Positions 37,611 through 46,714 of a stretch of DNA of 64,000 bases are shown in pieces. Numbering within the stretch: the stretch's first letter is position 1; each line of letters starts with the position of its first letter. The position numbers and the translations under genes are program-made. The stretch lies in NCBI GenBank assembly GCA_027450145.1, contig DAIDKH010000009.1, forward strand, positions 1-64,000, given 5' to 3'. Origin of the DNA: Chthonomonadaceae bacterium (GTDB taxonomy: Bacteria; Armatimonadota; Chthonomonadetes; Chthonomonadales; Chthonomonadaceae). The notes beneath the pieces are model-generated. The model saw only the letters and a program-made list of their open reading frames with translations, did no database searches and had not been told where the DNA came from.

Positions 37611-37646
37611 TTCACCGGGTGACGTTATGATCTGCCACCCGGTGAA
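37611..37646 (-). terminator. 11-bp hairpin downstream of the BI-1 gene
   Basis: TTCACCGGGTG (37611-37621) and its exact complement (37636-37646) enclose 14 bases. It sits between the BI-1 stop (37655) and the pseudopilin start. No U-tract on the minus strand. Confidence 0.55.
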
Positions 37647-37654
37647 TAATCCAG

Positions 37655-38335
37655 CTAATTCCTTCGGTTAAGGTCCATGAGAAGCCGTAGTATGAACAGG
37701 AAAAGATTGATGAAATCTAGGTAGAGCGCTATGGCTGCGGTTATAGGTTCGTTGATCGTGTGCCTGTTCAGGATGTTTGAAGTATCGTACAATACATAAC
37801 CTGAGAAGATAAGCACACCACCTAGAGAATAGAGCAGGCTAAGCATAGGCACGTGCAGGAACATGAGCACAATGCCACCCACCACAAGCCCTATAAGCGC
37901 CATGAACAGGAAGCCACCGAGGTATGAGAAGTCCTTCCCGCTTACAACGGCGTACATCGAAAGGGCACCAAAAGTGGTAAGCGTAAGTACTGCGGCAAGG
38001 GCAGGGACACCCGGGGCAGATTGGTTGGCAAGCAACAGTAACGGCCCGAAAAGGAGCCCCTGTGTAGCTGCAAACATATAGAGCAGGAAGACATTAACAC
38101 CGGTAGTGCGCCGCGTGAACGCCACCACGAAACCAAGAATCAAGTTCAGTATAAGAATGGGCATCATCAGCGGCAGCAACACCGAGGCCATGCCTGCCGC
38201 GAATGTACCGACAACGACAGTCACCAGCAGTGAGCTAAAGAATATGCCGTATACCCGGCGAATGAACGCCTGCCGCTCGTACACCGGTGCAAACGCCGCG
38301 GCGTTCTGCAGTACGTTAGTATTTGAGTAATTCAT
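37655..38335 (-). CDS. Bax inhibitor-1/YccA-family membrane protein
   Basis: 226 residues with a short cytoplasmic N-terminus and seven helices. Family marks: FIRRVYGIFFSSLLVTVVVG (helix 1), AATQGLLFGPLLL, SGKDFSYLGGFLFMALIGLV, and YVLYDTSNILNR (the conserved YDT motif of the proton/calcium site near helix 6). Ends LRLLMDLNRRN, typical of the family. Members are calcium-leak channels or protease-complex partners. Its start overlaps the end of the PHP phosphoesterase gene by 20 bases, suggesting coupled translation. Confidence 0.93.
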   Translation of the reverse strand: MNYSNTNVLQNAAAFAPVYERQAFIRRVYGIFFSSLLVTVVVGTFAAGMASVLLPLMMPILILNLILGFVVAFTRRTTGVNVFLLYMFAATQGLLFGPLLLLANQSAPGVPALAAVLTLTTFGALSMYAVVSGKDFSYLGGFLFMALIGLVVGGIVLMFLHVPMLSLLYSLGGVLIFSGYVLYDTSNILNRHTINEPITAAIALYLDFINLFLFILRLLMDLNRRN

Positions 38336-39176
38336 TTTTCGTCCTCATAAAGGCCTTTAGGTCATTAAGCATCTCGATGGGTGCTGGTTGACCACACTCC
38401 ACTTCTCCCAGCTTAATGGCAGGTTTCACAGTTGGACCATGAAAGTCGCTTCCACCAGCGGTAATAAACCCGTTGTTTTTCGCAAAGTGAAGATATTGGC
38501 TGGTCTCCGCAGCGGTATGGCTATTGTACCGTGCCTCGTACCCATCCAGGCCTACATCTTTCATACGTAATAACGCCTGCAGGGTTTCGTCAAAGGGAAG
38601 TTTTAGATTATTAGGATGCGCCAATATAGCGGCCCCGCCAGCCTCTTTAATCATCTCTATGCCCTGAGCCGGTGAGAGTTTTTCCTTTGGCACGGATGCA
38701 GCTGCGCCTTCAGCAAGGTATCGGTCGAATGCCTCCTGTAGTGTCGACACTACACCTTTTGCTACAAGTGCCCTGGCAAAGTGAGGACGGGCAACGAGGT
38801 CGCGGCCTGCGAATACGATAGCATCTTCCAGCGCGAACGGTATTCCCAGGTCGTTGAGCTTTTTCACGAGTGCGTCGTTTCTTGCACGTCTGGCGTCTTG
38901 AAGCTCCTGAAGTTTGTGCTTCAGCTGTGGACTATCGGGATCTATAAACAGCCCCAGCATATGACACTGCCCCCGCTCAATGACGCAGCTTATCTCAATA
39001 CCGGGAATTACCTCTACACCCAGGCTGCGCCCCGCCTCAATCGCCTCGTGCAGCCCTCCCAGCGTATCGTGATCGGTTACGGCTATCGTGGTGAGTCCAA
39101 CCGACTTGGCCATCTTAACCAGCTGAGTTGGTGTCTGATCACCGTCGCTGGCGGTTGTGTGCGCGTGCAGATCCAC
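38316..39176 (-). CDS. PHP-domain phosphoesterase (RNase AM / nucleoside bisphosphatase type)
   Basis: 286 residues from a GTG start with GAGGG 8 bases upstream; the frame begins directly with the PHP motif. Metal ligands seen: [11 protein letters not shown] (His4, His6, Asp11), TDHDT (Asp35, His36, Asp37), Glu61 in PGIEIS, His72, then AHPNN and the C-terminal GSDFHG. This is the YciV/TrpH class that removes 5' nucleotides from RNA or 3'-phosphates from nucleoside bisphosphates such as PAP. The nearby APS kinase and APS reductase genes make a PAP-related role attractive (inference). Confidence 0.9.
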   Translation of the reverse strand: MDLHAHTTASDGDQTPTQLVKMAKSVGLTTIAVTDHDTLGGLHEAIEAGRSLGVEVIPGIEISCVIERGQCHMLGLFIDPDSPQLKHKLQELQDARRARNDALVKKLNDLGIPFALEDAIVFAGRDLVARPHFARALVAKGVVSTLQEAFDRYLAEGAAASVPKEKLSPAQGIEMIKEAGGAAILAHPNNLKLPFDETLQALLRMKDVGLDGYEARYNSHTAAETSQYLHFAKNNGFITAGGSDFHGPTVKPAIKLGEVECGQPAPIEMLNDLKAFMRTKNELLKY

Positions 39177-39188
39177 CGATCTGCCCTC

Positions 39189-39197
39189 TGGTATACT
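39189..39197 (+). promoter_or_regulatory. Extended -10 predicting a leaderless ynfA transcript
   Basis: TGG then TATACT on the plus strand; its last base is 8 bases before the A of the ynfA ATG at 39205. The whole intergenic space to the divergent PHP gene is 28 bases, so both promoters overlap the opposite coding region. Confidence 0.5.
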
Positions 39198-39204
39198 CGT
39201 TGGT

Positions 39205-39555
39205 ATGGTAATTCTCCGTTCTGTATTGCTGTTCTTCTTAGCAGGCCTCTGTGAAATTGGCGGCGGCTACCTTGTGTGGCAATATGCCCGAAACGGTAAA
39301 CCACTCATCACTGCGGTGATAGGCAGCATAGTCCTAATATTGTACGGTATTCTCCCAACTCTTCAGCCTGTAAATTCATTTGGTAGGGTTTACGCAGCGT
39401 ACGGGGGTGTGTTTATTGTGATGTCGCTGTTGTGGGGATGGAGATTTGACGGGCAGGTGCCCGACAAAGCCGACCAGGTTGGTGCATTGATATGCCTGAT
39501 CGGCGTTGCGGTCATTATGTACTGGCCAAGAGTGCTGCCAGCCGTTAGGCGTTAA
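39205..39555 (+). CDS. YnfA/UPF0060-family small membrane protein
   Basis: 116 residues from the ATG at 39205; the longer frame runs antisense into the PHP gene. Four helices in SMR-like topology: [20 protein letters not shown] with the conserved Glu, [12 protein letters not shown], then [20 protein letters not shown] and [20 protein letters not shown]. Family members (YnfA) are small multidrug-resistance-like efflux proteins; substrates uncertain. Convergent with cysC, with an 11-base overlap at the ends. Confidence 0.92.
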   Translation: MVILRSVLLFFLAGLCEIGGGYLVWQYARNGKPLITAVIGSIVLILYGILPTLQPVNSFGRVYAAYGGVFIVMSLLWGWRFDGQVPDKADQVGALICLIGVAVIMYWPRVLPAVRR

Positions 39556-40096
39556 TAAGGCCCTGCTCGGTAAGGAAAGCGAGCAAACGCTCTGCGGAGG
39601 TTTCTACACTCTCTTCCGCAGTGCAGGCAACAAACTCGGGATGCTCGGGTGCCTCGTACGGATCAGATACTCCGGTGAAGTTCGCAATTTCACCTGCCAG
39701 CGCTTTTTTGTAAAGCCCCTTTACGTCGCGCTCTACCAGTGCCTCAAGCGGAGCATAAGCGTATGCTTCTACAAATTTAGCGCGGCCCTCCTCCTCTACT
39801 TGCCTGCGAATCTCGTCTCGTACCTCAGCATAGGGTGAGATTGCAGCGGTTATCGCGATCACGCCGTTGCGCGCTAGCACACGGGCCACCCAGCCGATAC
39901 GTCGAATGTTGGTATCGCGATCTTCCTTGCTAAACCCAAGCCCCTTAGAGAGGTTGGTGCGAACTTCGTCACCATCCAGCAACTCTACTTTGTAACCTCT
40001 CACATTAAATTCCTGAACCAGCCTATTGGCCAGAGTGGATTTACCCGCGCCAGAAAGGCCTGTGAACCACAGAACAAAACCCTCATGCGATGCCAT
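39545..40096 (-). CDS. cysC: Adenylylsulfate (APS) kinase
   Basis: Phosphorylates adenosine-5'-phosphosulfate to PAPS. About 183 residues from the ATG at 40096 (GGGGGC upstream); the frame extends 12 codons further without support. P-loop GLSGAGKST at residues 13-21, [20 protein letters not shown] (APS-binding, about 44-63), [18 protein letters not shown], and [20 protein letters not shown] with the PYEAPEHPE ending characteristic of CysC. Divergent from cysH, with which it shares a 150-base control region. No ATP sulfurylase gene is in the window. Confidence 0.95.
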   Translation of the reverse strand: MASHEGFVLWFTGLSGAGKSTLANRLVQEFNVRGYKVELLDGDEVRTNLSKGLGFSKEDRDTNIRRIGWVARVLARNGVIAITAAISPYAEVRDEIRRQVEEEGRAKFVEAYAYAPLEALVERDVKGLYKKALAGEIANFTGVSDPYEAPEHPEFVACTAEESVETSAERLLAFLTEQGLINA

Positions 40097-40162
40097 AAAA
40101 TGTTGCCCCCGTGATTTGTGTAGAATGCGCACCCTATTGGCTCACTCTGTTATACCCTGCAC

Positions 40163-40192
40163 TTGACAGGAGTGAAGCTATTGTACTATAAT
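40163..40192 (+). promoter_or_regulatory. Consensus sigma-70-type promoter of cysH, with downstream heptamer repeat
   Basis: Perfect TTGACA (40163-40168) and TATAAT (40187-40192) with an 18-base spacer. The predicted start is about 40199. Immediately downstream, TTAGTCA occurs twice (40202-40208 and 40219-40225), 17 bases apart on the same face range, a candidate repressor site between start and ribosome site. Confidence 0.85.
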
Positions 40193-40246
40193 CTTATCAA
40201 GTTAGTCAACATACCAATTTAGTCAGGTTTATCGAGGTATCTGAAA

Positions 40247-40963
40247 ATGACGCAAACTAATTTACCAGATCGAAGTGATTTGCCAACAATAAGCAGCCGG
40301 TTCGATAACGCACAACCTATTGAGATCCTGCGATGGGCGGTGGAAACTTATGGTTCCTGCCTAACAATGGCCACCGCATTTGGGGTAGAGGGCTGCGTAC
40401 TTATGGACATGCTCGCGACGCTGGGAAGTGATGCGCGGAAAGTACATATTTTCAACCTTGATACTGGTTACCAATTTAAGGAGACTCTCGAGCTTAGGGA
40501 GAAGATTCAGGCGCGTTACGGATTTCAAATCGAATTGGTACGCGCCAAAGAGTCGCGAGAGGAGATGGAGGCTCGGTTTGGTGGTCCCATCTATGGTGCA
40601 CAGCCAGATGAATGCTGCCGCATTCGCAAAGTGGTACCTCTGCGAGAGACACTGGAAGGATACGGAGCATGGCTCAGCGCAATAAGACGCGACCAGACAA
40701 AGACCAGGGCGAACCATGATTTGGTGCAGTGGGATAACAAGCATAATCTCGCGAAAATAAGCCCGCTTGGCAATTGGACCCGGGAGGATGTGTGGGCTTA
40801 TGTACGAGAGCACAATGTAGACTACAATCCGCTGCACGATCAGGGATATCCGTCTATTGGCTGCCAACCATGCACGCGACCTGTACAGGAAGGCGAACAT
40901 GAGCGTGCGGGCCGCTGGAGTGGTACCTCGAAAACAGAGTGCGGTCTTCACTTCCAGATCTAG
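40247..40963 (+). CDS. cysH: Adenylylsulfate reductase, 4Fe-4S type
   Basis: 238 residues. Reduces activated sulfate to sulfite with thioredoxin or glutaredoxin. Cluster ligands Cys123-Cys124 (DECCRIRK) and Cys206/Cys209 (GCQPC) are all present. This marks the APS-using (assimilatory, iron-sulfur) form rather than the cluster-free PAPS form. The catalytic Cys232 lies in KTECGLH near the C-terminus. ATP-pyrophosphatase-like fold with LTMATAFGVEG (about 39-49). It is divergent from cysC, so the cell appears to draw APS both to PAPS and directly to reduction. Confidence 0.95.
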   Translation: MTQTNLPDRSDLPTISSRFDNAQPIEILRWAVETYGSCLTMATAFGVEGCVLMDMLATLGSDARKVHIFNLDTGYQFKETLELREKIQARYGFQIELVRAKESREEMEARFGGPIYGAQPDECCRIRKVVPLRETLEGYGAWLSAIRRDQTKTRANHDLVQWDNKHNLAKISPLGNWTREDVWAYVREHNVDYNPLHDQGYPSIGCQPCTRPVQEGEHERAGRWSGTSKTECGLHFQI

Positions 40964-40989
40964 AGCTCACAGGATTGCATCTAAAACGA

Positions 40990-41025
40990 AAAACGACGCG
41001 CTTCAATCAAAAAGCGCGTCGTTTT
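40990..41025 (+). terminator. Bidirectional 14-bp terminator between cysH and tRNA-Glu
   Basis: AAAACGACGCGCTT (40990-41003) and its exact complement (41012-41025) with an 8-base loop. The stem ends in four T on either strand, so it can terminate cysH from the left and tRNA-Glu from the right. Confidence 0.85.
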
Positions 41026-41029
41026 CACA

Positions 41030-41101
41030 TAGGGCTACGGGGAATCGAACCCCGGCTTACGGGCTGAGAACCCGCCGTCCTGACCGCTAGACGATAGCCC
41101 C
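41030..41101 (-). tRNA. tRNA-Glu (anticodon CTC)
   Basis: Folds as a 72-base tRNA: acceptor GGGGCTA pairing with TAGCCCT (one G-T pair at position 1-72), D-arm starting GTCTAGCGGTCAGGAC, anticodon stem around the loop TTCTCAG (anticodon CTC), and T-arm CGGGG-TTCGATT-CCCCG. Body matches bacterial tRNA-Glu. CCA is not encoded. It lies between cysH (convergent) and mfd. Confidence 0.93.
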
Positions 41102-41222
41102 ATATTTGGCACACATTATGATACCCCAGTTGCCGGTGATCGTCAAGAACGCGGGCCCTCACGAAAACCTATCGTTTGTCGGCGCTAACGCAAACTGCAA
41201 TGCCGCTGCCTGCCGTATCACA

Positions 41223-44200
41223 CTACTTTCGGTTTCCACTTGCAGAGGATGCGCTTGGGAAGGCCAAGGCGCGCGCTATGACCTCTACTGCTTCTTCAAT
41301 ATTTTCAAGGACTTTGGTCGATTTAATGGGTACCACCACGCCATCCGGAAGGAATTTCATGCCGCGCAACGCTGTACCTAACAGTTGAATCGCCCTGGGT
41401 GCAAGCCGTACCTGCGGCAGAAATCGTATTTGAACGTCCAGTTGTTCTGCCTTAATCGATGTGATCCCAAGGTCGCGGCAGCGCAGGCGCAGTCGCAGGA
41501 TGTTCAGTGCCTGCCATACTGCCTTCGGGGGATCGCCGAACCTATCTTCCAGTTCGGCTTGCAAATCCTCTATATCCTTCACCGTGCGCACCGCACTCAT
41601 TCGCTTATAGAAGTAGATCCTTTCGGCCTCACCTGGTATATAGTCACCCGGTATAAACGCCGTGATCGGCAGATCCACAGACGGCAAAATGTCTTCTTCG
41701 GGCTCTTCACCCTTCAACTCCTGCACTGCCTGGGATAACAGCCTGCAGTACAAATCAAACCCAACACTTACAATCGCGCCACTCTGTTCAGCGCCGAGCA
41801 GGTTACCGGCGCCTCTTATTTCGAGATCGCGCATGGCCACCTTGTGTCCGCTGCCAAGCGCAGTAAATTCTTTGATAGCGTTAAGGCGGTGCTCAGCCAC
41901 CTCGGAAACCAGCTTGCTGCGCCGATAAAGCATGTAGGCGTAGGCCTGGCGGTTAGACCGCCCTACTCGTCCCCTTAGCTGGTAGAGTTGCGCCAAGCCC
42001 AAATGGTCGGCGTTGTCCACAATGATCGTGTTCGCGTTTGGAATATCAAGTCCATTCTCAATTATGGTGGTACACAGAAGCAGATCTGCCTCGTGGTGAT
42101 AAAAGCGGTACATCACCTTTTCGAGCTCTTCCTCTGACATCTGCCCGTGACCGACCTCAATACGCAGCTCTGGCACCAGCTTCCGCAGATGCATCGCCAC
42201 ATGAAAAATCGACTCGACTCTATTGTGCACGTAGTAAATCTGCCCGTCTCGCTCTAGTTCACGAAGTATGGCGTCCTGCACCGTGTCGTTTTCAAATTCG
42301 CGAACGAATGTGAGTACAGGCATACGGCCTTCTGGAGCGTCCTCTATTACGCTCATATCGCGCAGTCCACTTAGAGCCATACTAAGAGTTCGCGGGATGG
42401 GAGTGGCTGAAAGAGTGAGCACATCAACAGAAGTACGCAGCTGCTTGAGTCGCTCTTTATGAGCCACACCAAAGCGCTGCTCTTCATCGACAATAACAAG
42501 TCCAAGGTTTGGGAATTCAACATCCTTACTTAGAAGCCTGTGCGTTGCAACGACGATGTCTACCGTCCCCTGTTTCAATCCTTTCACTGTTTCCAACTGC
42601 TCTTGGCGAGATCTAAATCGGGAAAGGAGTTCAACTTTTATGGGGTATGCTGCAAGCCTGCTGCTAAAAGTAGTGTGGTGCTGAGCTGCGAGTACTGTGG
42701 TTGGACATAGCACGGCCACCTGTTTACCGGCACTCACGGCCTTAAAGGCCGCGCGAACAGCCACCTCTGTTTTGCCAAAACCTACATCGCCACATATGAG
42801 TCTATCCATGGGTCTTGGCCGCTCTAGGTCCTGCTTCACGTCATTAATAGCGCGCATCTGCGAGGGAGTTTCAACGTACGGGAATGCGTCCTCCATCTCG
42901 GCCTGCCAGGTAGTATCCGGTCCAAATGCGGGCCGCGACGAAGCCTCACGCGCTGCATAAAGCTTGATAAGTTCGGCCGCCATTTGGCGAGCTTGTTCGC
43001 GCACCTTCTTGCGCGTGCGCTGCCAATCGGCGCCACCAATCTTGCTAATCTGTGGTGGCTGTCCTTCAAGCGCCTGGTAACGCTGCAGTCTATCTATCTG
43101 ATCAGCCGGAACATACAGTCGATCGCCGCCCTGGTACTCGATCAGGAGGTAGTCGCGGTCGAAGTTCTCATTGCGACGCTTTACCATACCGCGATAGATA
43201 CCAATACCGTGATGAATGTGAACGACTAGATCGCGCTCTTTCAGATCCAGCACGCTGGAGATAGGTGTACCACCGGCAACTTTGCGTCTTGCCTGCACTG
43301 GGCGCGCGGCGCCAAAAAGCTCGGCATCTGTCAGTACAAAAAGGCGCAGTTCGTCAATTTTAAAACCCGAGCGAAGGCTGCCCTCAAGTACGAGCAGGCA
43401 GCTGCCAGTCGTCAGAGCCGCATCCGCCGATAGCAGTGGCAGCTGCAATTCGGCGCAGATCTCTCGCACGCGATGGGGCTGTTCGGTAGTGAGAAGTACC
43501 CGGCATTCGTTATCTAGCCAGGTACCTATTTCATCCGCCATTCCCTGCAAACGGCCGCGGTAGACATCGGTTGGCCCGCAGTTAACCTCTATACGATGCC
43601 TAATTCCCAGTCCCTCGGTTACCCTACCCAGGCTGGCCAGGACCGTTATGGGGTGTGACCGCATTCGCTGAACAGCCGTCTCAAAATCGAGGAAGGCTGG
43701 GTCGCGATCTAGTGTCTCACCAAATTCCCAATGGCGCTCACGAGCGGAAACCATATCCGCCGATAAACGCTCCCAGTGCAGTGCAATCTGCTTAGGCTCG
43801 TCCAGTATAATGAGCGCCTCGGAGTTAAAATGATCCAGCGCACAGGTGTTTTCCGGCAGAAGCCAACGAATATACTGCTCTAGCCCGTCAAAATAGGAGC
43901 CCTGCTGCAGCATCGCAATGTCACTATTCACCTTGTCGTGCAGCCTGTCGGCAGCATCCTTGGCGCCTGCCGCAACCAGCTCCTTAAGACGGGCGGCAAG
44001 CGCCTCCCGCAGCCTGGGCAGTCCCTCCGGCTCCGCGGTGAGGCGTATTTCGCGCGCAGGGGTGATATTAACGACAACCTGCCGCTGTAGACTGCGCTGT
44101 GTGGATACGTCGAATAAGCGGATTGACTCAATGGTGTCACCAAAAAGTTCAATTCGCACAGGCGAGGTTTCTGCCGCAGGGAACACGTCCAGAATACCAC

Positions 44201-44744
44201 CTCGCCGGCTAAACTCACCCGGGCGGCTGACGGTAGCTGCGGGCAGATATCCCATATCCACCAACTGGCGGGCCATGCCCTGCAGATCGATCTCATCCCC
44301 AACAGAAGCAGAGAAAGTGTGGAGCTGTATGTTACCAGGTGGGGCGGTATACTGGAGCACTGCCTCGACGGAGGCAATGACAATACCCGGCTCTTCTTGC
44401 GATGCCATGTGCAGCGCGGCTATGCGCTCACCTATCACCCGTGTATCAGTAATGTCCCCTTCCAGCATAAGGCTTTGGGCAGCTGGCAACACGGCAACTC
44501 GGTCCTCCGACACGCCAAGTCGTGTAAAATCGTCCCATAGCCGGTTGGCGTTTTCAGGTGAGTAGGTGACCACAAGCATGGTGCGGTTGAGCTGCTGCCA
44601 AAGCCGTACGGCAGCCATGCTCCTTGCAGTACCCGTAAGGCCCTCGATTTCTACTGCGTGGGGTGTAGTGTCAGCAAGCAGCTTCAGAAGCTCGTCAAAT
44701 TTAGGTAAAGAGTCCGTTAGCCTGGGAACGTCAGACAATCGCAT
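41223..44744 (-). CDS. mfd: Transcription-repair coupling factor
   Basis: 1173 residues. Releases RNA polymerase stalled at DNA damage and recruits the UvrA/B machinery. Layout: UvrB-homology domains at the N-terminus (about 20-300), RNA-polymerase interaction domain (about 480-560; GDLVVHxxHG form is DLVVHIHHGIGIYRG), two helicase lobes (about 600-960) with Walker A GDVGFGKTEVA, DEEQ box VIVDEEQRFGV, TLSATPIPRTL, and QLRGRVGRS. The C-terminal TRCF domain ends near residue 1160. Length matches the family. With uvrC 4 kb away it marks nucleotide excision repair. Confidence 0.97.
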   Translation of the reverse strand: MRLSDVPRLTDSLPKFDELLKLLADTTPHAVEIEGLTGTARSMAAVRLWQQLNRTMLVVTYSPENANRLWDDFTRLGVSEDRVAVLPAAQSLMLEGDITDTRVIGERIAALHMASQEEPGIVIASVEAVLQYTAPPGNIQLHTFSASVGDEIDLQGMARQLVDMGYLPAATVSRPGEFSRRGGILDVFPAAETSPVRIELFGDTIESIRLFDVSTQRSLQRQVVVNITPAREIRLTAEPEGLPRLREALAARLKELVAAGAKDAADRLHDKVNSDIAMLQQGSYFDGLEQYIRWLLPENTCALDHFNSEALIILDEPKQIALHWERLSADMVSARERHWEFGETLDRDPAFLDFETAVQRMRSHPITVLASLGRVTEGLGIRHRIEVNCGPTDVYRGRLQGMADEIGTWLDNECRVLLTTEQPHRVREICAELQLPLLSADAALTTGSCLLVLEGSLRSGFKIDELRLFVLTDAELFGAARPVQARRKVAGGTPISSVLDLKERDLVVHIHHGIGIYRGMVKRRNENFDRDYLLIEYQGGDRLYVPADQIDRLQRYQALEGQPPQISKIGGADWQRTRKKVREQARQMAAELIKLYAAREASSRPAFGPDTTWQAEMEDAFPYVETPSQMRAINDVKQDLERPRPMDRLICGDVGFGKTEVAVRAAFKAVSAGKQVAVLCPTTVLAAQHHTTFSSRLAAYPIKVELLSRFRSRQEQLETVKGLKQGTVDIVVATHRLLSKDVEFPNLGLVIVDEEQRFGVAHKERLKQLRTSVDVLTLSATPIPRTLSMALSGLRDMSVIEDAPEGRMPVLTFVREFENDTVQDAILRELERDGQIYYVHNRVESIFHVAMHLRKLVPELRIEVGHGQMSEEELEKVMYRFYHHEADLLLCTTIIENGLDIPNANTIIVDNADHLGLAQLYQLRGRVGRSNRQAYAYMLYRRSKLVSEVAEHRLNAIKEFTALGSGHKVAMRDLEIRGAGNLLGAEQSGAIVSVGFDLYCRLLSQAVQELKGEEPEEDILPSVDLPITAFIPGDYIPGEAERIYFYKRMSAVRTVKDIEDLQAELEDRFGDPPKAVWQALNILRLRLRCRDLGITSIKAEQLDVQIRFLPQVRLAPRAIQLLGTALRGMKFLPDGVVVPIKSTKVLENIEEAVEVIARALAFPSASSASGNRK

Positions 44745-44852
44745 AGTTTAAGGATTCCGTCTTGCAGCGGGGGATATTCCGCCAAACCTGTATTTCTGGT
44801 GGAACAGTGTGTTATATCTAATGAATGTGCACCTATTTTACCGCACAAATAC

Positions 44853-44889
44853 ATGCGAGGTTCCGACCAGGCTAGCCGGAACCTCGCAT
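44853..44889 (-). terminator. 13-bp perfect hairpin downstream of glnA
   Basis: ATGCGAGGTTCCG (44853-44865) and its exact complement (44877-44889) with an 11-base loop, 25 bases past the glnA stop and before mfd. Only a weak U-run (GTATTTG) follows on the minus strand. Confidence 0.7.
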
Positions 44890-44914
44890 TTTGTATTGCA
44901 ACTAAAGCAGGTTT

Positions 44915-46330
44915 TTAGATGTCGTAGTAAAGAGCGAACTCATATGGATGCGGTCGCAAAGCAATCTGCTTGAATTCCTGGGTGGTCTTGTAATCGATGT
45001 ATGTATCGATAAGATCCTTGGTAAATACGCCACCCTTCAGTAGATATGCGTGATCTGCCTTCAGTGCCTCCAGGCTCTCCTCCAAACTGCCTGGCGTCTG
45101 CTGAATACCCTTGCGCTCCGCGGGTTCCATTTCGTAGAGATCCTTGTCGATCGGAGCAGGAGGATTGATCTTGTTTTCGATTCCGTCTAGCCCGGCCATC
45201 ATCATCGCCGCAAAAGCAAGGTAAGGATTTGCGCTAGGATCTGGAGCTCGGAATTCGATGCGCTTGGCCTTAGGAGACTTGCTAACCATAGGGATGCGAA
45301 CGCAAGCTGAGCGGTTTCGCGCGGAATAGATGAGGTTGATTGGAGCCTCGTAACCGGGAACGAGCCTTCTATAAGAGTTGGTGGTAGGTGCGCAGAACGC
45401 CAACAACGAAGCGGCGTGCTTAAGGATACCACCTATGTAGTGGACGCCCAGTTCGCTTAGCTGACCATAACCCTTCTCGTCATAGAACAGAGGGCTGCCG
45501 TCCTTCCACAAAGACTGGTGGCAGTGCATTCCGCTGCCGTTGTCCATGAAGAGTGGCTTTGGCATAAACGTAGCGGTATAGCCGTTCTGTACAGCTGTGT
45601 TCTTAATGATGTACTTGAACTTCATGATCGTATCGGCCATGTTAAGCAGTGTGCCGAACTTCATGTCGATTTCACTCTGTCCACCCGTACCTACTTCGTG
45701 GTGATGCATCTCCATCTCGATACCGCTCTCAATCAGGTTGAGCATCATCTCTGTGCGGATGTCCTGAAGGGTATCCGAAGGTGGAACGGGGAAATAACCG
45801 CGCTTGTAAGGGATCTTGTAGCCCAGGTTTGGCTTTTCATCGCGACCGGAGTTCCAAATACCCTCGTCGCTGTCTACATAATAGTAGCCGCTATGGGAGG
45901 TCTGATCGTACCGAACATCGTTGAAAAGGTAGAACTCAGGCTCTGGGCCTATAAAGCACGTATCCGCAATTCCTGTTGTTTTAAGGTAGGCCTCTGCCTT
46001 CTTGGCAACCGAGCGTGGATCGCGATTGTAGAGTTCACGAGTAATAGGATCCTCAATGTCGCAGGTAATGTTCAGTGTGGGGACATCGAAAAATGGATCA
46101 ATAAAGGCCGTCGTTGGATCTGGGATGAGAAGCATGTCGGATTCGTTGATGGCCTTGAAGCCACGAATCGAGGAGCCGTCGAATGCCAGGCCGTCAGCAA
46201 AAACATCTTCCTTCAGCACTTCTACGGGGATGGAAAAATGCTGCTGCTGTCCGATAAGATCCGTGAAGCGGATGTCGACAACACGGACTTCTCGCTCACG
46301 CGCGAAATCAATCACTTCCTTGGGCGTCAT
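44915..46330 (-). CDS. glnA: Type I glutamine synthetase
   Basis: ATP-dependent ligation of ammonia to glutamate. The 471 residues fit GSI. Family blocks: [20 protein letters not shown] (about 48-67), [11 protein letters not shown] (metal site), [39 protein letters not shown], and NRSACVRIP. The tyrosine segment near the C-terminus ([11 protein letters not shown]) corresponds to the adenylylation site of beta-type GSI, so covalent control is possible if an adenylyltransferase exists elsewhere. Preceded by a strong promoter and a leader of about 250 bases. A hairpin follows the gene. Confidence 0.96.
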   Translation of the reverse strand: MTPKEVIDFAREREVRVVDIRFTDLIGQQQHFSIPVEVLKEDVFADGLAFDGSSIRGFKAINESDMLLIPDPTTAFIDPFFDVPTLNITCDIEDPITRELYNRDPRSVAKKAEAYLKTTGIADTCFIGPEPEFYLFNDVRYDQTSHSGYYYVDSDEGIWNSGRDEKPNLGYKIPYKRGYFPVPPSDTLQDIRTEMMLNLIESGIEMEMHHHEVGTGGQSEIDMKFGTLLNMADTIMKFKYIIKNTAVQNGYTATFMPKPLFMDNGSGMHCHQSLWKDGSPLFYDEKGYGQLSELGVHYIGGILKHAASLLAFCAPTTNSYRRLVPGYEAPINLIYSARNRSACVRIPMVSKSPKAKRIEFRAPDPSANPYLAFAAMMMAGLDGIENKINPPAPIDKDLYEMEPAERKGIQQTPGSLEESLEALKADHAYLLKGGVFTKDLIDTYIDYKTTQEFKQIALRPHPYEFALYYDI

Positions 46331-46714
46331 GTGCGCTTATCTCCTTTTTGAGAGTGAGTTTCTACGGACCAGCCGGCGCAATAGGCTGGACCGACATTTT
46401 CAGGTTATTGAGGCCTGTGAGAGGTGCAGGAGAGCGTGGTGACGTATAGCGAGCCTGTGGGAGACCCACCTATTACTGGACACGTCCTGACACCGGGTAT
46501 ATCCGCTGTGCAGGCGCATCTTCGAGCCTGAATAACAACCGGCAATAGACGATTGAATGGCTGGGGCAACTTTGCCCAAAAGCTTGCACAAGTATAGCAG
46601 TATGTGAGACTGCAAGTCAACGCATTCTGCGCCACCACGGTTAAAACCTGACAATACGACCATTTAATTTTAAAAATATCTTGAAAATTCGTGCTAACAA
46701 CCGATTATACGCAC
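46331..46714 (-). other. Long 5' leader and promoter region of glnA
   Basis: No gene is seen in these 384 bases. The promoter at 46591-46620 would produce a leader of about 250 bases ending in AAGGAG before the glnA ATG. The leader holds short inverted repeats, including CCAGCC/GGCTGG around 46369-46389. I do not recognise a glutamine riboswitch or another named element, but such length before a nitrogen gene suggests RNA-level control. Confidence 0.45.
46591..46620 (-). promoter_or_regulatory. Sigma-70-type promoter of glnA
   Basis: On the minus strand TTGACT (46620-46615) and TATACT (46596-46591) are separated by 18 bases. Transcription would begin near 46584. Confidence 0.65.

Noticed and set aside
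46331-46590. glnA RNA-type glutamine riboswitch
   Set aside because: The known consensus was not recognisable; the leader is reported only as unexplained structure.
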